Shown piece by piece: positions 7,822 to 14,246 of a stretch of DNA of 17,091 nt. The number at the start of each line of letters is the position of its first letter. Position 1 is the first letter of the stretch. The notes beneath the pieces were generated by a model. That model saw only the letters and a program-made list of their open reading frames with translations, had not been told where the DNA came from and made no database searches. Origin of the DNA: Planctomycetota bacterium (lineage in GTDB: Bacteria > Planctomycetota > Phycisphaerae > Phycisphaerales > UBA1924). The position numbers were made by a program, and so were the translations under genes. Location of the stretch: positions 1-17,091 of the forward strand of contig JAEYUO010000104.1 of assembly GCA_023432465.1 (NCBI GenBank). Reading direction: 5' to 3'.

Positions 7822-8925
7822 TTACTCAGCCTCGATCAGCCGCATCGAGATCAGATCCTGAACATCCAGGATCCCCACCGGCTTCCCCTCGCCATCCACC
7901 ACCGGAATCTCATCCCGCCGGTGCTCCCGCACCATGTTCACCGCATCGCGCACAAGGTCCGTGTCGCGCAGCGTCGTCGGCGTCCGCGTCATCAGCTCCC
8001 GCGCCGGCCGGTCAAGCTCCGCCGCCGACCGCATCACCACCCGCCGCAGGTCCCCATCCGTGAAGATCCCCGACAGCGTCCCCGTCCCTCGATCAACCAG
8101 CAGCAGCGCGCCCGGCCGCCGAACCCCCGGCAGGTCCGCCCGGCCCATCGCCTCGCGCATGCTGACATCATCCGGCGCGGCCGCAAGGTTCTTCCCAACC
8201 CGGAACCGCAGCACCTCCCCCACCGTCTGCAGCAGCCCGCCCAGCGCGCCCCCCGGGTGCCGCTTGCGGAAGTCCGCATCCGTGAAGTTCCGCCGCCGCG
8301 CAGCGCACAGCGCAAGCGCATCCCCGATCGCCAGCGTCGCCGTCGTCGAGCACGTCGGCGCCGGCGAGATCGCCCCGTCGTCGCACTCCCCGATCGCCAC
8401 GCTCACCGTCGCCAGCCGCTCCAGAGAGCTCCTCGCCCCCCCCGTCGCCGATCCCCGGCAGATCGCGATGATCGGCAGCCCGTCCTGCCGCAGGATCGCC
8501 GCCAGGCTCACCACCTCCGCCGTCTCGCCGGAATACGACAGCACGATGCACACATCCGTCGGCCGAAACCGCCCAAGGTCCCCGTGCACGGCCTCCGCCG
8601 GATGCACAAAGTGCGACGTGATCCCCAGCGACGCCAGCGTCGCCGAGATCTTCTGCCCGATCAGCCCGGACTTCCCAAGCCCGCTCACCAGGACATTGCC
8701 GCCCGCATCGGCGCACCGCACGATCAACCCCACCGCTTCCCCAAACGCCCGTCCCCCATCCGCCGAGATCGACCCCGCCAGCGCGCCCACCGCCGCGGCC
8801 TCCGCCCTCAGCACCCGCTCCGCAAACGCGACCTCTTCCCGACCCTCCCCAGCGCCCCCCGCCACCACCGCACCATCCGTGCCGGAATCCACATGAACAG
8901 GGCGGGTTGTGCGCGAACCGGGCAT
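7822..8925 (-). CDS. kdsD: D-arabinose 5-phosphate isomerase (SIS domain plus two CBS domains)
   Basis: Interconverts ribulose 5-phosphate and arabinose 5-phosphate, the precursor of Kdo. It has 367 residues. The SIS domain covers ~40-235 with VSGLGKSGLIGQKISATLAS (K85), SYSGETAEV (residues 130-138), the CSTTATLAIGDALA block and RKRHPGGALG (H223), the residues expected at the KdsD active site. Two CBS domains follow (~245-300 and ~310-365), as in full-length KdsD/GutQ. The first ~28 residues are a non-conserved Gly/Val-rich extension, so a later start cannot be excluded, but the ATG at 8925 has TACCCT exactly 6 nt upstream. It is divergent from scpA. Confidence 0.94.
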   Translation of the reverse strand: MPGSRTTRPVHVDSGTDGAVVAGGAGEGREEVAFAERVLRAEAAAVGALAGSISADGGRAFGEAVGLIVRCADAGGNVLVSGLGKSGLIGQKISATLASLGITSHFVHPAEAVHGDLGRFRPTDVCIVLSYSGETAEVVSLAAILRQDGLPIIAICRGSATGGARSSLERLATVSVAIGECDDGAISPAPTCSTTATLAIGDALALCAARRRNFTDADFRKRHPGGALGGLLQTVGEVLRFRVGKNLAAAPDDVSMREAMGRADLPGVRRPGALLLVDRGTGTLSGIFTDGDLRRVVMRSAAELDRPARELMTRTPTTLRDTDLVRDAVNMVREHRRDEIPVVDGEGKPVGILDVQDLISMRLIEAE

Positions 8926-8931
8926 GCGGAA

Positions 8932-8937
8932 AGGGTA
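8932..8937 (-). promoter_or_regulatory. Candidate leaderless -10 box of kdsD (TACCCT)
   Basis: TACCCT on the minus strand followed by 6 nt and the kdsD ATG. The same hexamer and spacing precede the gene starting at 13881. It overlaps the plus-strand hexamer TAGACT at 8936-8941. Confidence 0.5.
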
Positions 8938-8941
8938 GACT
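8936..8941 (+). promoter_or_regulatory. Candidate -10 box of scpA (TAGACT)
   Basis: TAGACT on the plus strand, 58 nt before the scpA ATG, sharing two base pairs with the minus-strand kdsD hexamer. Unlike its neighbour it would give a leader of ~50 nt, matching the good Shine-Dalgarno in front of scpA. Confidence 0.35.
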
Positions 8942-8985
8942 CGTACGCACCCGAGCCGGAACCTCCACCCTCCGCCGGTTGCAGC

Positions 8986-8992
8986 GAAGGAG
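8986..8992 (+). promoter_or_regulatory. Shine-Dalgarno of scpA (GAAGGAG)
   Basis: GAAGGAG ending 7 nt before ATG 9000. It fixes the scpA start at 9000 rather than at the ATG at 8907 in the same open frame, which would overlap kdsD. Confidence 0.75.
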
Positions 8993-8999
8993 CCCCCCC

Positions 9000-9938
9000 A
9001 TGGTCGCCGAGTACAAGGTCCGCCTGGAAGCGTTCGAGGGGCCGCTGGACCTTCTCCTCTTCCTCATCCGCCGGGCCGAGGTCGACATCCACGACATCCC
9101 CGTCGCCGCGATCACCGAGCAGTACCTCGCCTACCTCGAGCACCTCTCCACCCCCGAGCCCGGCCAGCCCGCCGGACGGATCGACATCGAGCGCGCCGGC
9201 GAGTTCCTCGTCATGGCGGCAACGCTCATGGAGATCAAGTCGCGCATGCTCGCCCCGCCCGCCGCCGAGGACCCCGAGGCCCCCGCCGCCGGTTCATCCG
9301 GCGCGCGTGCCGACAAGCCCGCCGTCGATCCCCGCGCCGAGCTCGTCCGCCAGTTGCTCGAATACAAGCGCTACCGCGATGCCACCGAACGCCTCGACCA
9401 CCAACGCACCGAGTGGGACCTCCGGTTCCCGCTGGGCGCAGCAGCCTGGCCGAAGGTGCCCGTCGCCGAGGAAACCGATGACACCCCCACCGAGCTCGAG
9501 GATGTCGATCTCGTCGATCTCGTCGAGGCCTTCGCCCGCATCATCGAAACCGTCGACCTCAACCGTGTCGGCGAGCACCACGTCCGCATGGACGAAACGC
9601 CCGTCGAGATCCACGCCGAGGACATCCTCGACCGCCTCCGCCGCCGCGCCCAGGAGTCCCTCGCCGAGCACATCGCCGGCACAGCTTCCCCCGACATCGA
9701 GTTCAGCGAAATCTTCGCCGGACGCACACGCTCCGAGATGATCGGCCTCTTCCTCGCCATGCTCGAACTCGTCAAGCAGCGGCGCATCGCCATCCGCCAG
9801 GAGGCCATCCGCGGCCCCGGCGGCAGCATTTTCCTCGGCCTCGCCCCCGATGACGCGCAATCCGCCGCTCCCCCCGCCGAACAACCCGATGCCGAGGCAT
9901 CACCACCTCTCCACGCACCAGGCGAGCCGGTCACATGA
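9000..9938 (+). CDS. scpA: Segregation and condensation protein A
   Basis: Kleisin subunit of the Smc-ScpAB condensin that organises and segregates the chromosome. It has 312 residues, slightly long for ScpA because of an alanine/proline linker (~100-120) and a disordered C-terminal tail. The N-terminal Smc-binding part reads LEAFEGPLDLLLFLIRRAEV and DIPVAAITEQYLAYL, both family hallmarks; the C-terminal winged-helix part has SEIFAGRTRSEMIGLFLAML and ELVKQRRIAIRQ. GAAGGAG 7 nt upstream sets the start. scpB, its usual neighbour, is not next to it: a membrane protein gene follows with an ATGA overlap. Confidence 0.96.
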   Translation: MVAEYKVRLEAFEGPLDLLLFLIRRAEVDIHDIPVAAITEQYLAYLEHLSTPEPGQPAGRIDIERAGEFLVMAATLMEIKSRMLAPPAAEDPEAPAAGSSGARADKPAVDPRAELVRQLLEYKRYRDATERLDHQRTEWDLRFPLGAAAWPKVPVAEETDDTPTELEDVDLVDLVEAFARIIETVDLNRVGEHHVRMDETPVEIHAEDILDRLRRRAQESLAEHIAGTASPDIEFSEIFAGRTRSEMIGLFLAMLELVKQRRIAIRQEAIRGPGGSIFLGLAPDDAQSAAPPAEQPDAEASPPLHAPGEPVT

Positions 9939-10615
9939 ACCCCAGCGACCCCCAATCCGCCGCGCAAGCAACCCCGGGTGTCGCCCCCTCCGCCGCCCCC
10001 GTCCCCATCGCCCCCCCGACCGCCCCCGGGCGACTCTCAATCCCCGACCGCCCCGCGGCATGGCCCGGCTTCGTCGGAGTCATCTGCACGGTCTTCGGAT
10101 GCCTCGGCATGCTCGGCTCGGGGCTCATGCTCATCTACTACGCCGCCGTCCTCGCGGGCGTGCTCGACGAGTTCCTCGCGCCCTTCAACGCTGCCGGCCC
10201 GGGGATCGACACCATGCAGCCCCTCCGAGACCACAGGGTGCTCGTCATCGGCTCAGAGTTCGTGAAGTTCGCGCTCGCCGCAATGCTGGTCTTTGTCGGG
10301 CTCGCGATACTCCATCGTCGGCCGAGTGCCATCGCCCTCGCCACGTGGTGGTCCGTGTCGAAAATCCTCTACACACTCGCCGGGACCGCACTGGGGATCT
10401 GGCTCCAGTATGACATGCTCGAGACAGTCATGAGCGGACAGACCCTCCCCGCAAACGCCCCAGCCACGATGCCCGTGTTCATGCTCTCGGGCGCGATCTT
10501 CGGAGGTGTCATCTCCATCGTCTGGGGGTGCGCCCTGCCCGTCTTCCTGCTCATCTGGTTCCGCCTCCGCCACGTCAGAGCCGAGACCGCCCGCTGGCAG
10601 CCCCTCGCCCGCTGA
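9935..10615 (+). CDS. Four-helix integral membrane protein of unknown function
   Basis: A 226-residue protein with no family that I recognise. A ~42-residue Ala/Pro-rich cytoplasmic head is followed by four predicted membrane segments at roughly 43-77, 103-127, 132-158 and 177-210, ending in a short basic tail (RLRHVRAETARW). The proline-rich head resembles that of other planctomycete membrane proteins but gives no function. It begins at the ATGA overlap with scpA, so it is translationally coupled to it. The next gene, also a membrane protein, starts 32 nt downstream. Confidence 0.8.
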   Translation: MNPSDPQSAAQATPGVAPSAAPVPIAPPTAPGRLSIPDRPAAWPGFVGVICTVFGCLGMLGSGLMLIYYAAVLAGVLDEFLAPFNAAGPGIDTMQPLRDHRVLVIGSEFVKFALAAMLVFVGLAILHRRPSAIALATWWSVSKILYTLAGTALGIWLQYDMLETVMSGQTLPANAPATMPVFMLSGAIFGGVISIVWGCALPVFLLIWFRLRHVRAETARWQPLAR

Positions 10616-10647
10616 CCTTCTCCACCACCCACCCTCGTGGACCACCC

Positions 10648-12165
10648 ATGCGCTGCAAGTCCTGCGACTACCCCCTCTGGCAGATCCGCGACCGCCGTTG
10701 CCCCGAGTGCGGCATCGGCTTCAAGCCCAGCGACTTTGAGTTTGTCCTCAACAGCGTCCGCTTCTGCTGCCCCCACTGCGACCAGGCCTACTACGGCACC
10801 GGCGCAAGCGGGCACCTCGTCCCGCACGAGTTCGACTGCGTCACCTGCTCCCGCCACATCACGATGGATGAGATGGTCCTGCTCCCCACCGAAGGTGTGC
10901 GCGAGGAGCAGACCAAGGTCGAGATGAACCCCTGGCTCGAACGCCGCGAAAAGGGGCGCATCCGCGCCTGGTTCGCCACCGTCATCCAGTCCATGGGCAC
11001 ACCCGGCAGGCTCATCCGCGCAACCCCCGAGCAATCCTCACTCCTCCAGGCCACGTGGTACGCCACCGTCACCAACGCCCTCTATCTCCTGGGCGGCATG
11101 AGCCTCATCATCGTGCTCTTCCTGGTCATCGGAATCATCAGCGCATTCACCGGCGCAGGCGGACCCGGAGGCGGCGGCATCGCGGGAGTCATGGCGCCCG
11201 TCGCCGTGTTCATCGGATGGGCGGTCGGCATGGTCGTCGCCATGATCGCCGGCGCGTTCATCTGGGGTGCACTCGCCCACGGCCTGCTCCTGCTCACCGG
11301 CCCCACCTCCGCCGGAATCGGCCGCACCATGCAGTGCATCCTCTACTCCAGCGGCACCAACATCGCCAACGCCGTGCCGTGCCTGGGCTTCTACATCGGA
11401 TGGATCAGCGCGATCTGGTGGGCGGTCTCTGCCACCCTCATGCTCAAGGACGGACAGAAGGTCAGCGGCGGCCGCGCCACCCTCGCCGCGGTCGTCCCCA
11501 TCGTGCTGAGCCTGATCGGCGTGGCCGCGTTCATCGTCTTCCTCGTCATCATGCCCATCCAGCGCAGCGTCACCATCGCGCAGGCCGCCGCCGTGCAGGC
11601 CCAGACGCAGGCGGCCGCCGGCACCGACGAGGCGCGAATCACCCAGCTCGCCCAGGCGATTCTCTTACACGCCACCGAGTACGACTACCCGCCGCACCAC
11701 GCATCCGAACTCATCGATTCCCAGCGCATCTGGGTCAGCGCGTTCCTCATCCCCGGGTTCGACCAGGCCGCCCGCCTCGACCAGACCACGATCGCCGGCA
11801 TGTCCCTCACCAACCTGATGTCCGCGACCACGGAGAACACCGCCTCGATCATCGCCGCGGCCAACGCCTCGCTCCCCGACAGCGTCATCGCCCACCGCGT
11901 CGGCGACACCGTCTTCTGCTACCACGGCATCGACTTCGCATCCGCCGAACCTCGATTGTGGACCGTCATCTCCTCACCCGAGCCCGGCCTACCCCCCGCC
12001 AACCAGTTCGCCATCGGCTTCGCCGACGGCTCCGTCCGCATGTACGAAGCCGCCACGTTCTCCGTCTCCCTCTCCCACCAGAACGCGCTCCGCGCCGATT
12101 CCGGACTCCCGCCCCTCCCGCACCCCTCCACAGTCACCGCCTCGCAGCCCGCCGTCGCCGAGTGA
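10648..12165 (+). CDS. Zinc-ribbon/Yip1-like membrane protein with a pseudopilin-like C-terminal domain
   Basis: A 505-residue protein. Residues 1-24 form a zinc ribbon (CKSC...CPECG: C3, C6, C18, C21) and residues 40-67 a second cysteine cluster (C41, C44, C64, C67). Residues ~140-303 contain four or five membrane helices; the stretch GIGRTMQCILYSSGTNIANA and the following IGWISAIWWAV resemble Yip1-domain proteins. After the last helix, residues ~304-475 resemble the soluble part of planctomycete DUF1559-type pseudopilins, including a ...CYHG... strand and the terminal FADGSVRMYE, which recalls their H-x9-DG ending. The start at 10648 was chosen because the ribbon begins right there. Function unknown. 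It lies between the four-helix protein and the zf-TFIIB protein in one run. Confidence 0.82.
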   Translation: MRCKSCDYPLWQIRDRRCPECGIGFKPSDFEFVLNSVRFCCPHCDQAYYGTGASGHLVPHEFDCVTCSRHITMDEMVLLPTEGVREEQTKVEMNPWLERREKGRIRAWFATVIQSMGTPGRLIRATPEQSSLLQATWYATVTNALYLLGGMSLIIVLFLVIGIISAFTGAGGPGGGGIAGVMAPVAVFIGWAVGMVVAMIAGAFIWGALAHGLLLLTGPTSAGIGRTMQCILYSSGTNIANAVPCLGFYIGWISAIWWAVSATLMLKDGQKVSGGRATLAAVVPIVLSLIGVAAFIVFLVIMPIQRSVTIAQAAAVQAQTQAAAGTDEARITQLAQAILLHATEYDYPPHHASELIDSQRIWVSAFLIPGFDQAARLDQTTIAGMSLTNLMSATTENTASIIAAANASLPDSVIAHRVGDTVFCYHGIDFASAEPRLWTVISSPEPGLPPANQFAIGFADGSVRMYEAATFSVSLSHQNALRADSGLPPLPHPSTVTASQPAVAE

Positions 12166-12173
12166 TCCGCCCC

Positions 12174-12181
12174 AAGGAGGT
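12174..12181 (+). promoter_or_regulatory. Shine-Dalgarno of the zf-TFIIB gene (AAGGAGGT)
   Basis: AAGGAGGT, a full anti-Shine-Dalgarno match, ending 9 nt before ATG 12191. It is the strongest ribosome-binding site in the window and contrasts with the leaderless-looking starts elsewhere. Confidence 0.85.
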
Positions 12182-12190
12182 CCCGCTCAC

Positions 12191-12604
12191 ATGACCAACC
12201 AACCCCGCATCATCGACGACCTCGCGCCAAACTCCGGCGCCATCGAGTGCCCGCGATGCGCCTCGGCCATGCGACACCAGACCGTGGGCAAGATCCAGAT
12301 CGATGTCTGCCAGTCCTGCGCGGGCCTCTGGCTCGATGTACTCGAAAAAGACAAACTGCTTGAAGCAGGCCACGCCGCCGCCGCCGACAACGCGAGCCCG
12401 CGCCACCCCAACGCCCCCGAAGGCCGCTCGCTCAAGTGCCCGCGCGACAAGAGCGCAATGCTCACCATCGTCGCCTTCCCCCAGACCCACATCACCTACG
12501 AATCCTGCACCGTCTGCGGCGGAATGTTCTTCGATTCCGGCGAACTCAAGGACCTCAGCGAGTTCACACTCCGCGAACGCGTGCGGGCAGCGCTCGGCCG
12601 CTGA
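12191..12604 (+). CDS. Double zf-TFIIB-type zinc-ribbon protein
   Basis: A 137-residue soluble protein with two copies of the zf-TFIIB-like ribbon. The first is CPRCASAM...IDVCQSCAGLWLD (C20, C23, C40, C43), the second is CPRDKSAM...YESCTVCGGMFFDSGEL (C83, C106, C109). The second copy has aspartate (D86) where the second cysteine is expected, so it either binds zinc with Asp or is structurally relaxed. Such proteins are widespread but of unknown function. It is the third ribbon-type module of the scpA run, 25 nt after the Yip1-like gene, and has the best Shine-Dalgarno in the window. It converges on scoB across 96 bp. Confidence 0.86.
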   Translation: MTNQPRIIDDLAPNSGAIECPRCASAMRHQTVGKIQIDVCQSCAGLWLDVLEKDKLLEAGHAAAADNASPRHPNAPEGRSLKCPRDKSAMLTIVAFPQTHITYESCTVCGGMFFDSGELKDLSEFTLRERVRAALGR

Positions 12605-12700
12605 TGTGCCCCGCCGGCCTCTCCGCCTCGGCTCATCTTCTGACGTTCTCTTCCCCCGCACCCTCCGCGCCTCTCGCGGTGAACTTCGCCACGCGCTGCG

Positions 12701-13372
12701 CTACGCCCCAACCACCTTCACCGTCCCCGCCACATCAAACCCCGCCTCCGTCTTCGCCTTCACCTCTTCGATCGTCACCCCCGGCGCAACCTCCGTCAGC
12801 ACGAACCGTCCACCGCCACCCCGCTTTTCATCAAACTCAAACACCGCCAGGTCCGTGATCAGCATGTGCACGCACTTCCGCCCCGTCAGCGGCAGGTTGC
12901 ACTCCTTCACGAACTTTGCCGCACCATCCTTCGAGTTGTGCTCCATCGCCACGACGACCTTCTTCACCCCCGCCACCAGGTCCATCGCCCCCCCCATCCC
13001 CTTGACCATCTTTCCCGGGATCATCCAGTTGGCGATGTCCCCCGCCTCCGACACCTGCATCGCCCCGAGAATGCACATGTCGATGTGCCCGCCGCGGATC
13101 ATCGCGAACGAATCCGCCGATGAGAAGTAGCTCGCACCTTTCCGCGCCGTCACCGTCTGCTTCCCCGCGTTGATCAGATCGGCATCAACCTCCGCCTCGG
13201 TCGGGAACGGCCCGATCCCCAGCAAACCGTTCTCCGACTGCAGCCACACATCCATCCCCTCCGGGATGTGGTTCGCCACCAGCGTCGGCATCCCGATCCC
13301 GAGATTCACCACGTACCCATCGCGCAGCTCTTTCGCGGCACGAACCGTAATCTGATCGCGTGTCAGCGCCAT
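12701..13372 (-). CDS. scoB: 3-oxoacid CoA-transferase subunit B
   Basis: Beta subunit of succinyl-CoA:3-ketoacid CoA-transferase, which moves CoA between succinate and a 3-oxo acid such as acetoacetate. It has 223 residues, the usual length. It begins MALTRDQITVRAAKELRDG and has GIGMPTLVANHIPEG, the catalytic-glutamate motif SENGLLGIGP (~49-58), GGHIDMCILGAMQVSEAGD and NWMIPGKMVKGMGGAMDLV, all family blocks. The start at 13372 is set by homology; the frame stays open to 13576 through a repeat-bearing, non-conserved stretch. TATGCT ends 6 nt before the ATG, so it seems to have its own leaderless promoter. It is separated from scoA by 2.3 kb, which is unusual. Confidence 0.95.
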   Translation of the reverse strand: MALTRDQITVRAAKELRDGYVVNLGIGMPTLVANHIPEGMDVWLQSENGLLGIGPFPTEAEVDADLINAGKQTVTARKGASYFSSADSFAMIRGGHIDMCILGAMQVSEAGDIANWMIPGKMVKGMGGAMDLVAGVKKVVVAMEHNSKDGAAKFVKECNLPLTGRKCVHMLITDLAVFEFDEKRGGGGRFVLTEVAPGVTIEEVKAKTEAGFDVAGTVKVVGA

Positions 13373-13378
13373 ACGCCA

Positions 13379-13384
13379 AGCATA
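13379..13384 (-). promoter_or_regulatory. Candidate leaderless -10 box of scoB (TATGCT)
   Basis: TATGCT on the minus strand followed by 6 nt and the scoB ATG; no Shine-Dalgarno. It suggests that scoB is transcribed apart from scoA. Confidence 0.5.
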
Positions 13385-13430
13385 TCCGGCCCTGCCCCCG
13401 GCCCGCGCTCCCGCGCCCCGATCCCTCCCC

Positions 13431-13455
13431 AATCCAAAATCCGCAATCCAAAATC
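13431..13455. repeat. AT-rich AATCCAAAATC direct repeat
   Basis: Two copies of AATCCAAAATC separated by CGC, in the otherwise GC-rich 92-bp gap between the small membrane protein and scoB. The same motif makes up both arms of the inverted repeat between nrdR and scoA (16471-16559), and a degenerate copy lies at 14188-14204. The rest of this gap (13373-13430) shows only GC-rich sequence and the scoB hexamer. Confidence 0.7.
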
Positions 13456-13464
13456 GAACTCCCC

Positions 13465-13881
13465 CTACCGCTCCCTCTTGCTCCCGCCGCTCTCCCCAGT
13501 CCGATCCCGCTCCGACTTCTCCCGAGGTTTCGGCTTCGGCACACCAGGGCCCTTCGCCACCCTCGGCGCATCCCACTGCGAATTCACCACCTCCGGCCTC
13601 TGCACCGCCGCGGCGTTCCCCCTCGCCATCTTCCGCACCTTCTGAAACAGCGAGACCTTCAGCAGCACCGTCCCGATCACCAGAAACGGCACCCCCGCCG
13701 CCCCGGTGATCGCCGACCGCAACATGTTCGCTCCGACCGCCTTCGCCTCCGGCCCATCCGCGAGCGCATCGTTCAGCGCAGACGAGTACATCCCCACCAG
13801 CTCATTCAGCGCGCCAAGCAGCCCGATGACGGCGACCAGCCCGCCGACGACCGCGAACAGGATGCCGATGAACAGCCGCAT
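13465..13881 (-). CDS. Small membrane protein of unknown function
   Basis: A 138-residue protein with two predicted membrane helices (residues ~3-24 and ~57-80), a short loop between, and a long basic, disordered cytoplasmic tail ending in KSERDRTGESGGSKRER. I do not recognise the family. The ATG at 13881 is preferred to the GTG at 13908 because TACCCT ends 6 nt before it and because the GTG lies inside a perfect hairpin (13906-13925). The base composition of the gene is close to that of the surrounding genes. It lies between scoB and scoA, transcribed in the same direction as both. Confidence 0.7.
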   Translation of the reverse strand: MRLFIGILFAVVGGLVAVIGLLGALNELVGMYSSALNDALADGPEAKAVGANMLRSAITGAAGVPFLVIGTVLLKVSLFQKVRKMARGNAAAVQRPEVVNSQWDAPRVAKGPGVPKPKPREKSERDRTGESGGSKRER

Positions 13882-13887
13882 GCTCCA

Positions 13888-13893
13888 AGGGTA
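13888..13893 (-). promoter_or_regulatory. Candidate leaderless -10 box of the small membrane protein gene (TACCCT)
   Basis: TACCCT on the minus strand, 6 nt before ATG 13881, identical in sequence and spacing to the kdsD hexamer. The hairpin 13906-13925 falls where its -35 element would be. Confidence 0.5.
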
Positions 13894-13905
13894 GATCACC
13901 TGTGC

Positions 13906-13925
13906 CACTGACCTTCAGGTCAGTG
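13906..13925. repeat. Perfect 8-4-8 inverted repeat with TTCA loop
   Basis: CACTGACC, TTCA, GGTCAGTG: a perfect 8-bp stem and four-base loop. A second palindrome of the same design (8-bp stem, TTCA loop, different stem sequence) is at 14020-14039. It resembles REP-type palindromes and also covers the expected -35 region of the minus-strand gene at 13881, so an operator is an alternative. Confidence 0.75.
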
Positions 13926-13995
13926 CAGCCGCACACACCGGGCTTCGCGTGCGACAAGGACTGAGCTGTGTTCGCTAGACTAGCTGCATGCCTCT

Positions 13996-14182
13996 CGCCC
14001 CTTGGGCGCATGGTCATTGCGAGTGGCTTCAGCCACTCGAAGGCGAAACTTCTTCAGCCTTCCGGCCCCATGGGCCGACGCTCGACAAGTTGTACGGCAG
14101 ACATACCGCCAGTGTGATCACCGCGTCTGCGTCTGCGTGCCTTCAAGCCGGACCGTGTGGGGGCGTTTGAGGCCCTTGCATC
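13996..14182 (+). repeat. Hairpin-rich element, copy 1
   Basis: About 187 nt made of successive hairpins: CGCCC/GGGCG (13996-14008), CGAGTGGC/GCCACTCG with TTCA loop (14020-14039), AAGGC/GCCTT (14040-14061), CGGCCC/GGGCCG (14063-14077) and GCAGAC/GTCTGC (14097-14130). It closes with the shared 3' block TGCGTGCCTTCAAGCCGG...GTTTGAGGCC...TGCATC (14134-14182), itself a near-perfect hairpin. Copy 2 lies at 14953-15129 in the same orientation. It makes up most of the 338-bp gene-free stretch 13909-14246. A 60-codon open frame runs through it but is unlikely to be a protein. Confidence 0.65.
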
Positions 14183-14205
14183 TGATCTTAAAATCCACAA
14201 TCGCC

Positions 14206-14221
14206 TGGTGCTCGAGCACCA
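14206..14221. promoter_or_regulatory. Perfect 16-bp palindrome, candidate operator
   Basis: TGGTGCTCGAGCACCA, a perfect loop-free dyad. Its centre lies 21 bp upstream of the TAAACT hexamer of the gene at 14247, so it overlaps the expected -35 region. A loop-free dyad suits a dimeric DNA-binding protein better than an RNA hairpin. The regulator is unknown. Confidence 0.5.
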
Positions 14222-14234
14222 CAGCTTGAGTCGC

Positions 14235-14240
14235 TAAACT
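14235..14240 (+). promoter_or_regulatory. Candidate leaderless -10 box of the gene at 14247 (TAAACT)
   Basis: TAAACT followed by 6 nt and the ATG; no Shine-Dalgarno. Its surroundings TCGCTAAACT...ATGCC closely match TCGCTAGACT...ATGCC at 13972-13992. Confidence 0.55.
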
Positions 14241-14246
14241 CCATCG

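Noticed and set aside
12665..12679. CCGCG-CCTCT-CGCGG hairpin between the zf-TFIIB gene and scoB
   Set aside because: The 5-bp stem lacks a T-run on either strand. In DNA this GC-rich it is weak evidence for a terminator, although it sits in a convergent gap.
13373..13576. N-terminal extension of ScoB
   Set aside because: The added residues pass through the AT-rich repeat and the tail of another gene and do not match the family, which begins at MALTRDQI.
13988..14170. A 60-codon plus-strand open frame with a good TAGACT hexamer 6 nt before its ATG
   Set aside because: It runs through hairpin element 1, including its shared 3' block, and the peptide has no family resemblance. The start context is noted as a finding, but a protein is not supported.
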